From assembly GCA_011009095.1 (NCBI GenBank), contig VTPC01001768.1, forward strand, positions 18,267-82,266: a stretch of DNA of 64,000 bases, read 5' to 3'. Made by a program: the position numbers and the translations under genes. The notes beneath the pieces are model-generated. The model was not told where the DNA came from and made no database searches. It saw only the letters and a list, made by a program, of their open reading frames with translations. This stretch comes from Ignelater luminosus. Its lineage: Eukaryota > Arthropoda > Insecta > Coleoptera > Elateridae. Below are positions 1-12,136 of the stretch, one piece after another (positions within the stretch are counted from its first letter, which is position 1; every line of letters begins with the position of its first letter).

Positions 1-2430
1 TTTTTTTAAATTGAATTTTACTCGAAAAAGAAGTTTTTTATAAGAAAGAGGTAACAAAAACCTTGGCATAATTTCCTTCTAGATTCCAAATATGAAATGA
101 TTATTTTAGTGACGAATCAGAATTTCTTTCTCTACCTTAAATCTCTAGTTCCGATAAGAATATACAAGATGACAATTTGTAAAATAGTAATAGTTTTATA
201 GCAACAAGTTATGTAGAGAAAATTACATCAACTTATGACCTTGTTTCCGAAGTATTTGAAAAACTAGAAATTCTAAGCTAAATTTTGCCACCCTTTATCT
301 CATAAGCATTCCACTTTAGAATGTTAGTTAAATTGGGTTAAATTACTTCTCATTTTGTGCCCGGAATCTGCTATCAACATTTATCGGTGGTTTTCAGGGA
401 CATCTTGATTATTCACAAGCTTTCGTTCGATTCTGTTTTTGTCGACATTTTATTTCATGTAGGCCTAAAACAATAAGATGTCGACAGGAGTACGGAGGTG
501 TTGGAATTGGAACTTTATGGAATCAGGAATATAAAGATAAAAGAAGAATAAATTTAAACTGTAGATATGCAGTTTCGATATTTAGCTGTGCAACATCTAA
601 GAAAGATCTTAATGTACATAGAGAGTGAACACAAACTTAGAATGTGAATCTTTTAAATGAAAGTCTAATTACGAACGTTGAGACTACTCTGCTAGGTTCC
701 AAAACAGGAAAAAAAGCTTCTTGAAATATGTTGTCGATTGAGAAAAGAGCCAAGACATGGACCACGCTAGTAACTTTTGGTAAAATTAATTAGCTTCAGA
801 TGATTTAAGTAAAAATGTGATTTCTTACCGTTTAAGATCATCACCAAGATATTTAAATAAATTAAACATACGTAGTAGAATCTGTGAAACTTGAGACAGG
901 TCAAATGAAGACGGTGTATTTTATATAGCCTACAGTCGAGGTGACCATGGTCGTGATTTACAGGAACACTTTTGGGATTAATCAGAACAGTTCATATGTA
1001 TAGTCTTCTTTTAAGATAGTTGTTAGCAGCCAGCTTATTTGTTGACAACTAAACTTTTGATATTTCTTTTAATTAACGATTTGAACAGTTTGCCCAACAA
1101 AAAAAGTAAGAAATAAATTAATTTCATAATTTTTATTATCTTTTGGCCTTTGGCCTCAGTATCTTATTTTACTACAAAAGAAGAAAATACAATAAATTTA
1201 AAGAATTATTTACAGAAAAACTTTTAATTAGTATTTTTTAATTAGTTACCTTATAAAATCAGAAGTAATGCATTTGATTATCGTTAACTTTCAAGACGGG
1301 ATTGTTTTGGGTATGACCAAAAATCTCAATGACAGACGATTGGAACACTAATCTGGAAATTTAAAATTTGTCAAAATAAAGTTTGATATAGCAGTTAGCA
1401 GACTATTTTCAAGATAATTTTATGGTCATTCAATAGTTTATCGCAAAACTTATTTTCTATAAAAAAAAATCTGAATTAAAAAAACAAATCAGTTATTGGA
1501 ACTGTATTATATAAAAGGTGTGATTGTAACTGCATAAATGACAAAATAACTAAATAGTGCGTTTTCTCGTGTTATCATTTTTACTACGCGTTATCTATAA
1601 AAAACGTCAATGTTAAAGTCTCAAGGCTTATAATACGTAATATTATAATCGTATGATACTAAATTCCATTGCATCATTTACAATACAATCGTTAAGTTAA
1701 ACAAAAAAGTGATTGAAGATTAAATACCAAAATAATTTTTATGCTATCGAGTTGTTGCATCTCTTTCATTAGAATTGCAGTGGCGTTACCAAACTATTTT
1801 ACAAGTGTTATACCATACTTGTTATTCGTTTCATTAATTCGCAGTCTTTCCTGGCATGTCACTCTGCTCCCTCAGACGATGATGATTTGCATTTTCAAAA
1901 TCATACATACCAGGTGTCACTTTCAATTCTAATTATAGGGCAACAATAAGTGCAAGTAGTCTAAGTAGTATAATTTTAAAATGAGACAATGATAAAACAT
2001 TCTACCACTCACCAACTGCTCGCATTTAAACACGTATGCATATCGCAATTCTTTATCATACTAAAGCCTATATCATTTAAATTCTTCGTACTTATTATTA
2101 TCCTTATAACCGGGAATTTTGATGACTCTATAAGAAACAGTTGAAAGAAATATGGCATTGCATTAAAAAAACAACTGACTATGGTTTCGTTGATACTATT
2201 ACTTTATTTTAAAAACCATCTGTCTGGCCTTGTAGATTTCTCAAAATAATTTTATTTAGTTTCTAAATTGTATAAATCGAACAGAAAATAACGAAACTAC
2301 AGCGTGGGCCGTTTTTTGTAAAACAGTTAGGCAGATATACTATAAACATATTAGTTTACTGTTGAAAAGAAGATCAACAAAAGAAGCTAGTGATTCTCAC
2401 GCAGTAAAGGTGGTAATGATATCAACGCAC
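1..2430. other. No supportable gene
   Basis: AT-rich sequence. The frame at 1741-1932 has no domain, a weak context and a composition expected by chance. I see no clear repeats or elements. Confidence 0.5.
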
Positions 2431-2439
2431 GGTCTTTTG

Positions 2440-3143
2440 GATAGTGGCTGAATTTCTACTTAAGCGTACCTCTTGTAAAGAAACTCCAAGAACAAATAAC
2501 TTTTTATTGGGGGACATTACAAACTAATAGAAAGTTGACGGTGTTCACAATGGTAATGGTATTAAAATGACTAAATGGCAAGATAAGAGACCAGTACTGA
2601 TAATATCGGATAAACGCGAACGTGATATATGTCTATACGATACAGGAAAGACAAATCGTTCTTGCGAATCTATACTCACACCCAAAATTGCAATAGATTA
2701 CAATAAAGCAAAAAAAGCAGCAGATAAGCGATCAGATGTCTTCATATTAGGCCGCTCTTCAGAAAGGGTGGGAAAGTGGTATCAAAATTTGGCATTTGAG
2801 CTCTTAGTGGGTTCAACAGTTGTAAACTCCTTTGTAATTTACAATGAAACACAAAAATGGAAAAAAATAAACGTTACAATTCGACAACAATTAGCTTTTA
2901 AATGGAAGATGATAAATAAAATTTTATAATGCACCTAAAAGAGTTCACACCTTAAAAGCCAAACTTGGTCCTAGTCGAAGAAGGAGAAGAAGCTGCGTTG
3001 GCTGCTAAGCTACCTTTTCCAGCAAAGAGGCTGACAAAAAGGTTACCAAAGTGTTAACCTACTATGGAGATTGTGAAAATAATCCTGCACCCTGTCTACC
3101 ATGTTTCAACGAAGAAAATGTAAATTTAAGAGTATGGTGGTAA
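2440..3143 (+). pseudogene. piggyBac-type transposase, C-terminal remnant
   Basis: The longest open piece is 2567-2929 (120 residues). It shows KWQDKR, DYNKAK-x-AxD and the segment KWYQNLAFELLVGSTVVN, all characteristic of the end of the piggyBac catalytic region. Upstream in another frame is a GTLQTNRK piece, the usual sequence just before. Downstream the same frame runs on through one stop into a Cys-rich tail (SCVGC ... CENNPAPCLPCF) matching the C-terminal cysteine domain of the family. It ends near 3143. The N-terminal half, including the first catalytic Asp, is absent. It is a dead fragment; the element termini and TTAA sites were not located. Confidence 0.7.
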
Positions 3144-6100
3144 CGCTATGGTTCATTTTTTCCTATAATATCTGTCAAAATCGAGATTTCTTAATTTATG
3201 TTGACTAGAATAATATATTGTACAACAACTATGTATATGGGCATTCCATTCGAGTTGTACAGTCTACTTTTTCTACGACTAAGCAAAATAATTTTAAAAT
3301 ATACGTATCTAATTAAAGATATTTACATATTTTAAGGTTAGATTTTATGAGTTGACATATTTTTGTTTCATAATTAGTGAATGACTGTTTAAAATATTTT
3401 CAAAGAAATACTAAAGTAGGTTAAAAATGATTTACTGACAAACGGCAAGACTTTTTTCCGTGAAGGTCTAGGGCGCGACGTCATATTCCTAAAAGTAAAT
3501 GTTCTTACAAATTAGAATTTTTAATGAATGTTGAAAAGTGTGGGACACTACAATACACATAATATGAAAATTGTATAATTAGGTTTTTTACGATACGACC
3601 GCTATTACTACAGCATAGGTAGATATTGATGATGTGATGCATTTTACCACCTCTTGCAAACTCCGAGTACGAAGAGACAAATCTCCAAAAAATTGCAATC
3701 GATTTTAGTAACCAAACTTTTTTAGTTCGGTTGATCTTGTCACAGATGTGGTTATTCTATTGAGATTCTATGTACGAGTACTGTCAAATCATGGGCACAC
3801 CTTCAAAAAGTTCTGTCAATATTCATCAACCACGAGCGGGAATATTATCGTGCCTCTCTTTTCCGATACCCGTAAAGGATGAATTTTGGCAAAACTTCGT
3901 GAAGCTGCGCTTTTGGTCTGTTTGAAGTCAGAAATCAAAGTTAATGTTGGATGAACAAAAACTGACATATAAAGAGCCTCTGCATTGAAACCTACCACAC
4001 TGAAATTTCGGCATGGACATAAGGAGAATTATCTGTTTTTATAATACAAGAGTCTTAGAAAATGCATTTGGACGTGAGCAAATTAATGATTATTTTTTAT
4101 TAATTATTATTTGAAGAAAATTCCTAATGGACCACAGTCTTTTTTAATTGGTTCTAAATGCCTTAGATTCTAACCATTTGAGTCTCGTGGGTTTAAGCTG
4201 TCAATGGCAGCCAAAAGAGGTCTTTTGTCAATGTTTCGCAAAGAAATTTAGCAAGAGAAAACTTTTTTCTTTCTGCGATATGGGCAAAATACTGCTTTTG
4301 TTCTCCATTGGCGCTGTAAGCCGAAATTTTTAAATTTAATCAATTTTAAAGCGATTAACGTAAATTCTAGTTTATTGCAAATCTCCAGATTAAAATCTCA
4401 TTATCTCATTCGTGCTAAAACTTTGAAAATGTTTTACTGCTGCCCAATCAATTTTCAGATTTATTTAGTTGTTATTGTAAATATTAAGTAGATTTTATTA
4501 GCTTTAACTGTTTTCAATCACCTCTAAAGCTTTTTCATTGATTTGTAGCTTATTGATTAGTTAAGATTCTAATTCACAACCTTCAATATTTTGACCTAGA
4601 TGTACCAAAATAGATTTTAAAACAAAATCGTAAATTTTATGTTCAACTAAAACCAAAATTATATGTGGGGTAATGAATGATCAAACGTTTTCATTCTTTC
4701 GACATAAATTTAAATCGTGCTTTACATAAAATGCAGTTAAATGTCTCAGGTATTTTGTATTTCTTTTTAATTGTGGTTATGAATTAAACTTGACGATTAA
4801 ACGCAGTGCACCTACGCATTTACATAAACAAGTCGCTTGTTCTCACAATCGTATATCACCATACAGAAAGAAAAAAAAGAACGGAATGGTGACAATGATT
4901 CATTTAAATCAATTATTTATTTTGTGCATAAAAGGAAGGGCTTTAAATTAAATTCGGAAATAAATAACGCCATTATCCTGCCTTATTTCTGCTATAAATT
5001 TCAGTTTTATTTCAGTTTTATATCTTATCTTCCAAACTTAAAAAGTAAAGTATTTTTCTAATAAAAGAAAACTTTTATAGTTTGGCAATAACCTATAACT
5101 AGGTCAGTCTATCTAGAAAGATGGATTTAGACATTTCTTCTGAAGAAATTCTTCAAATTAACTGATGTAAAGCTGCAGCAATCTCGGTGTTTATAATTCA
5201 ACAAAAGCATTATTTAATGTAGATCAGTACGTCTAACTTTGTAACTTTATACCTATCACTTGATTTCTAACTTTTAGAACAACCAATATCTAAGTATACA
5301 GAGTCATGTTAGAAAAAAAGTCAGTGCATTTAATATTTTTAAAACAAGAAAAACTGCTGCATGCATATAATGGCTTCTAATTCACCATTCGTAGTTATTT
5401 ATTGTACAGCCCCCATAGCGTTTGTATGATAAGATTTGCACTCCATGTTAACTTTCATTTTTTGAAAAATATTTACTTAAATTATTTTTTTATTACACTT
5501 TAAATTGATTACTTCATTTATTTATGCTCAATAAAATTGGTAGCTAAAATGAGAACGGTGATTATAATTAAACAATGTTTTCAGTTAAACATGCTCTGAA
5601 ATTTCATTAGTTTTTTTCCTAATCTACAACATTTTTCAAAACACTCTGTATATAGAAGCGATGAACTTCAATGCAAAAGACTATTCCGAACCCTACACCA
5701 CATCTTTTTGGTACCACTTAACCATGTGTAGAATTTATCTACTCGCTCCCTTTTCAGCCTTCCGTCATTTACCTCGTTATCAAGCAATGCAGAGTCGCTT
5801 TGGTATTTAGTACATATACCTTTTTTGCATATTATTCCATCTGGATGACTTATGCCGTTGTTTATTAAGAAACGGACTTTTTTGCTTAGATTTTCCGGGC
5901 AAACAGTTAAAGATATCAAACAAAAGCTGGATACTGTTTTGATATCAGATTATGTTCTGCACGAAATGCCATTTTAAGATTTACATCACTGCTGCTAGAG
6001 GTGGTGCAAAAGATTTCTTCTTTAAAATCGAGGTTTTACTGTGTATATGACAATCCTCATAGTCGGTGGATGACATCGTCAGCCATGATTTTCGTGTAAA

Positions 6101-7330
6101 ACGTTAGCTCTTCAAGAAAGACGATGAACCTACCCACCCCCATCCACTTCCAATGATTTTTTATAATTTCAATTTCATAATTTCGTTGCCAGTCATTATT
6201 TGCTTCGATATACTAACAACCGTTTCTGCTCAACTCTTGGTTTTTACTTAGATAATTAAATGGGCCACCTATCTACTGACAAATTATTTTTATTATTTAC
6301 CACAAATTACGATGCTACAAAGCGTTAACGATATTGATGTGATGTCTATTTTCTCTTAATACTTACGCAAATGAAGATCGTTGAATCAGCTTTAAGTTAT
6401 ATCTTATATTATTAAGTTATAGGCATCGTGCCAATGTGATGCGACATTCAGACTGATGCTAAAAAGGTTCCGTTCTAAAAATCTAGATTTTCTAGGCATT
6501 TGAGGAGCTTCCGAGATTTTCCAATTGGCATGCTACCATGTCTATATAATGATCATCTTTTGTTTTGCATTGGTAGTTTTTTTACGTGGATTTTTTTACG
6601 TTGTCTCTTATTCACACAACCAGAATTTTATCTTCTTCTCTGTCTCCCACCAGCAACGAAACTCCAAAAAACAACCTTAATTATTTTGTAATTTACTATA
6701 TATGTATATAGAATAACTATAAAAAAGAGTTTATCAAATAGAATCTCAATATCTTTCAAAACACCCATGGAACCGAACTCAACTTTGTCCAGAAAACACA
6801 TCAGCACACGAAGGTACTCGTATTTGGTTAGTATTAACATTAATTAAAAATTCCTAGAGTAACAAATGACCAGTTTGAATTTGTGTCATTTCTTGATGGT
6901 GCTATTTTAGCACTAGTCTTTGTAGGGTACAATGATGTTTAAAGAGACATTATCTTCTGCTCTCCAATTCTTATCCCGAAAAACAAATAATCCAGAACTT
7001 CAAGAATTTTAGAAAAGCTGCCTGTTTTTTTTTAAGTAGATATATTACCGATCTTGAGCAACATTTTTAGCACCAACACGTTGTTATTAACTTCTTCTCA
7101 AAGAGTACATTGAAATCAGTGGTTCCGAGATTTGTATTCGTGTATTAAAGAAGTATCATGCCTTTCCTAGTGCGTTATAGATATTCTGTAGTAATTGACA
7201 ATGTGTATTAGTAGAGATTGCAACAAATCCAACTCTAAAAGAGAATCCATAGTAGCTAATTCAAGATATTTTGCTTCGCTTTGAACTTAGGTAATCCTTT
7301 TGCAATCTTTTGTAAATAGTTAACTTTTTA
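3144..7330. other. No supportable gene
   Basis: Only chance-length frames are found. Two (3816-3998 minus and 5668-5919 minus) have a protein-like composition but no motif, splice context or partner pieces that I can name, and may be decayed repeat sequence. Confidence 0.4.
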
Positions 7331-7339
7331 GTGCACTTA

Positions 7340-7680
7340 TCGACAGGAACTAGAACCAGAACCCAAAAGAACCGGAATCGGTACTGGAACTGATTGAATT
7401 TAGCGGAACCGGAATCGGAACTTTTATTGTAGGTTCTGTCGAATTTAGGACCAGAACCGTAATCATTACAATTTACATCAGGGTTCGGTTCTTTTCGGTT
7501 CCAGATTTTAGTTCCTCGACTTCTGTTTCTTTATCAAATTTGTGGAACAGTAGCCACTGTTTAATGATGTGGTGTTTTATCTGCAATCCTTGTGTCTAGG
7601 AGCAGCGCTATCAGTGAAAGGCAAGAACCAGAGCCAAAACCAGAGCCAAAACCAGAATCAGAACCAGAGCCAGAAAGATT
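7340..7680. repeat. Degenerate AACCRGAAYC simple-repeat region and a 12-bp tandem array
   Basis: From 7345 to 7520 the sequence is made of variants of GAACCGGAATCG on both strands (GGAACC/GGTTCC and GAACCG/CGGTTC). At 7626-7673 there are four copies of a 12-bp unit, AACCAGAGCCAA and variants. An open frame across the array (NQSQ-type) is simply a product of the repeat. Confidence 0.6.
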
Positions 7681-7699
7681 CCTGGATGATCGTCAGCAA

Positions 7700-10600
7700 A
7701 TATCAATTTTTGGAAACCCATCAAAGACAACACTTTTATAAGCCATCAGACTGTGATTATCCTATTTAAAAATGGCACCTAACGTTATTGAAATTAACGA
7801 CTGTTGCAATAAAGATTTGAATTGCCTAATTTCTTTTCTCAATGTGTAATCATTAATCACATACAAACAAAAAGGTACTAATAGATTATGGTACACCGTA
7901 AGTTAAACTCCATAAAGAGCTTGCCAAATATCAATAAAATTATAAAACAGTGTTGTAGATAAGTAAAACTAAACTTTTTGAAAATAATATCGATAGATAG
8001 TGTTATACATTAGCTAGACCAAACACTTTCTAAAATTGGTTTACAATAGTCGAGTTTTGATAAATACCACATGAGATGATAGTATTTCATTCAACATAAC
8101 CAGCTACTTGAAATAAACAAGTATTTTGCTATCTTACTAGCCATGATCGAGACAATTTCATACTATTATGTGTAAATGGTTTTTCATGTATCACTTTGAT
8201 GATTATTGTATGTATGTTATCGCATCAATATACGTAAGTTAAGAACATTAAAGAAAACGTAAGAAAACTAAAACTTAATTAAAGTTGAAAATTAAAATTA
8301 ATAAATATATAATTACAGATTAAATTTCATATTAAATGTAACCAATAATTTTTTCCATGTGTAAAACTACCTTTATTATAACCACAGAAAATAAATAAGT
8401 TGTCTGTTGTTTTAGAAGTTTATTAATTTGAATACAGTAATTATAGTTGCGTTTCAAGATAGAATTGAGATAATATATAAGATAATAACATTAGTTGAAA
8501 TAAAATTCCATAGATTAAGATAACATATTATTTTCACATTCTTGTTCTATGCAAATACTACAGTTTAAAAAATTATATGGAAAATGTGTGGTCTTCTAGA
8601 ATCAAAAGTGCAATTGTTGAAAATCTCTTAAACCATATTTTCAGAAGTTTCTTCTGCTGTATATTTTTCGGAATATCGCTGATGTACTCTAATGATATAG
8701 CTCAAAGTGAGTTTTGTACACCTTCCAGTCTAGTTAACCGCTAGCAGTTTGAAGATATTCTGCTTAAATTTCATTTACTTATTCATGAATATTTATTTGA
8801 TTTTTTGGGAAGATTTAAACAGAGAATATAATCTTCGTATTAAGGATGAACAGTACGTTACAAACTACAAGAATTCTCAGTGATGTAAAATTAAGGATTT
8901 ATTTAACGGAAATTAAATTATATTGTTGCAAGCTTTTCCGATTTCTCATTAAATGATATAGAACTTGAATAATTAGTTTCGTTTATTGATAGTAATCCTG
9001 GCATGTACACATTGCGTTATCATTATCTGGTTAATGTAATCTATTTGCTTTATTTCTTTTAATATGCATAAGTAAGTAACACCTTAGTAGACGTGTGCTG
9101 CAACCCAACATACATTAATTAAGATTTTCTGCACTCGAAGTGACTCGAAGTATAATATATTGAACACTATTGCATTTAAATGTTTCCAGCTAAAGACAGA
9201 ATTTTTTATTTACAATAATATGCCAACCTAAATGAGATTTATGATTAATTTATTCAAAGAATAATAAATAAATAAATAAGATATTGTTGGACCGTGAAAG
9301 ATTATATATTACGTAATTAATACAATAGTACCGTGTTGTGTTGAGACACAGCTCTGCTTAGGAGGCTCAAGTTAAGTGGCTCAACCTGTATATGTAACAT
9401 TAAAATCTTCAAGTAAACTAATAAAAATAAATTTTAGGTTTTCAGGAAACTACTTCCGGGGGTTGTGAGATTTTTTATAAGAATTATCATTTATTTGTTT
9501 TCTTGTCATTTAATTTTGTTTAGGATATTATTTAGGCACTCCTTCAAAGTCACTGCTCACATAGAAACAAAGAAACGTCTTAATGAAAATGAATAAACAA
9601 ATGAAACTCAAATACACATTATAGTATTTGCAGAAACACGTGACGTTGGATCTGTAACGTTATTTTTTGTGCAAAAACGCACTTGTTATAATTGTGACAA
9701 ATATGTAAGCTTTTACAAAAAAGAACATTCAGTTTTTACTGCGCTACAGAACTAGCATAACGGTTTCCTAAAACGTAAAAACATAACGTTACCTCTACCG
9801 TCACATGTTTTGTTTTTCACTGAAATTATACATATACTGCTCAAAGAAGTAAAACGGAAGAAAATTTTTTAAATAATTTGTTAGTTCGGTCATTACATAC
9901 AGCACATTTTTTTGTAATAAAACTACATAGTTGATCATTCATTTATTAAACATTTCCAATTTCATTATTCTGGTGACTTTTCAACTTTAATATAATACTG
10001 TTTGACTTTTCGATTTAACTATTAATTTTCTAATAAAACGATTTTATGTTCCATAATATCCAATAAGTAGGTCAACTTTTACGATTTTGAGATAGAAAAG
10101 AAAAACAGAGTTTTATGGCAAAAAATCTTACATTATTAGTATTGTTTCTGTGATACTGAGGTAATAATGCGAGATTCTAAAGTGTTTTTTTCTTTCGTAT
10201 TTTGTCAACTAGTTTTCTGCATTTTCTGTTGCCCTAATAAAATATTTAAGGGTGAGGCTATTGAGGGATGTAAGAGTGTTTGACGCGCCCTCAGCTCCGC
10301 CTACATTTTAGGGCGCAATTCTGTTTTGAACTGTCTTGCGCCCTACGAAAACTTTTATATTTTTTTTTATATGTAACAAAATTTTGTTGTATACCACAAG
10401 CATGAAAAGCTTTTTGTTTGCTTTGCTTGCAATGGTTTTCTTTAAATATTAAAAAAATTACATTCAAACCATTTGAGTTAATGTTAAAACATTTTTACTA
10501 AATTCAAAGATTTTTCTCCGGTACCCGCACCTACTTGCTTTCTTTTCTAACTCCACAGCTGTAAAAGTGTTGATTATTATGTGTAGAAGTATACGGTACC

Positions 10601-11200
10601 AGGTAGTTGAATATAATGTTAAAAATATTATTTTCTGAAGAAACCATTAAATAAATGCAACTATGATAACTGATAAGAAAAATATTACTTGCTTAGTAAA
10701 TATGTAGTATGTACTACTTATGTACTAATGTAAGAAATTATGATAATGCACCAAAATTTTGTAGAAATGTAGTACTTAATAATAATTTTTAGTAACTCAT
10801 AAATTGTTTGAATAAATTTAATTGTTTTACATAATATCTCTGAAAGAATAAGTAGAAACAGCATCTAGTGAGGGAGAAGTTTACTTCGCTTTGAAAAGCG
10901 TAAAGAGAACTTAAACAGTCAGTTTTAATTTTTAACAAAATTAGAAATATCTTTGGCTATACCGAATGAATGGTTTTCCCTGGATTAATTTTAAAAATAT
11001 TATTACCAATTTTACTTTTACAAGTTGGCAATATTTTTAACTGTTTAATTCGGTTTAACTGGTCTTTTTATCTGTTAATGAAAAACTATTTTAGTTTATA
11101 TTTTAAGAAGTCAAATTAGTTGTTCCAAATTGTCAACATTTATAAAAATTCTGAAACTTAATTAATCTTTTAATTTAATTTACACTTTAACAGTGTTAGC
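7700..11200. other. Mostly featureless AT-rich DNA upstream of the zinc-finger gene
   Basis: Apart from the small element at 9.62-9.82 kb, there is a short GCGCCCTA-rich patch (10270-10350) resembling part of element D near its 18.2 kb end, and an AAAT run (9264-9282). No open frame is credible. Confidence 0.4.
9622..9821. mobile_element. Short inverted-repeat element (about 200 bp), family D
   Basis: The left end reads AAACACGTGACGTTGGA ... GTAACGTTATTTTTTG. The right end reverse-complements to ACATGTGACGGTAGAGGTAACGTTATG, giving imperfect inverted termini. The same left and right terminal sequences bracket the 18.1-19.9 kb segment in intron 3, so the two belong to one family. No coding capacity. 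The exact ends and target duplication are uncertain. Confidence 0.45.
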
Positions 11201-11236
11201 ATGTGGTAACATTGAATTAGTGTGGTTGTGACAAAT

Positions 11237-11245
11237 AGATGGCGC
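11237..11245 (+). promoter_or_regulatory. AGATGGCGC motif upstream of the zinc-finger gene
   Basis: The nonamer AGATGGCGC lies 265 bp before the start codon. It fits the core AGRKGGCRS of CTCF-type insulator sites and also contains a GATGGC element common near insect promoters. It stands out in a very AT-rich upstream region. No TATA box or initiator could be fixed, so the link to the promoter is inference. Confidence 0.3.
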
Positions 11246-11509
11246 GTAGTTTTGTTGTCATTGTCATAATAGGAATGTCAACTAAAATTGTGTCATTTAA
11301 TATTTTTTCTAAATAAACTTAAATAAAATCTATTGATAACAAACAGCTGGTGATTTTAAACTATAATTAAACTACTTATAATATATATCTACTTTAATAG
11401 TGTTTTAAGTTCTAATTATAGTAATAATAAAAATGTGTGGTTAGAAAAGTTGTCTTTTACTTTAAGAATTTTAAATCTTTAAAATATTCGTTTTTATAAA
11501 GTATTTAAA

Positions 11510-12136
11510 ATGTGTACAACACCAAATTTAACAAATTTGGCAACTTGGAATCTACCAAAACCATTAACAAGTAGTACCATTAACTCTTCATTGACGAACT
11601 TTACATACAAACCCAAACCTAAACTTTTTAATTATCCCATGACAGTTGTTAATAATTTAAATAAACCAGATGATCGGGGTTTTAGTGATGCTGGACAATC
11701 TAAATACTTCTTAGCTCCATTAGGAGGATTTCAATTAACACCTGAAGAATGTAACGAGATTCTAATGAAACGAGCTTCTCTGGCAGCTGCAAGTAACACT
11801 CAAATTAATCCACCTGATAGCTGCTCAAACAGTAGCACTGTATCAAGTAGTGGTTTACAAAGCAATAGAGTGAATAGTAATGTATCTCAAGCAAAATTAA
11901 GACCATATTCGTGTATTGAATGTGGGAAGACATTTATTCAAAAGCATCACTTAACAACCCATAAAAAGGTGCATTCGGGAATACGTCCACATACCTGTAA
12001 TCATTGCGGGAAGGCATTTACACACAAACATTGTTTGAATACACACCTTCTCCTGCATTCTGTAGATAGACCATATGAATGTAGAGAATGTAAAAAAAGC
12101 TTTACTTTAAAACATCATTTAATTTCTCATGCTAAG
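11510..12136 (+). CDS. Zinc-finger gene, coding exon 1
   Basis: It encodes residues 1-209, exactly 209 codons (phase 0). It carries the low-complexity N-terminal region and fingers 1-3 (CxxC at about residues 135, 163 and 191). The third finger is cut just before its last His by the donor GTGTGT at 12137. Reading through the donor meets a stop two codons later, which supports splicing there. Fingers 1-3 share near-identical helix residues (QKHHL, HKHCL, LKHHL), suggesting that they arose by finger duplication. Confidence 0.85.

Noticed and set aside
3816..3998. 60-codon minus frame with protein-like composition
   Set aside because: No recognised motif, no splice context and no adjoining pieces; may be decayed repeat DNA.
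5668..5919. 83-codon minus frame
   Set aside because: No domain, conserved motif or exon signals could be seen.
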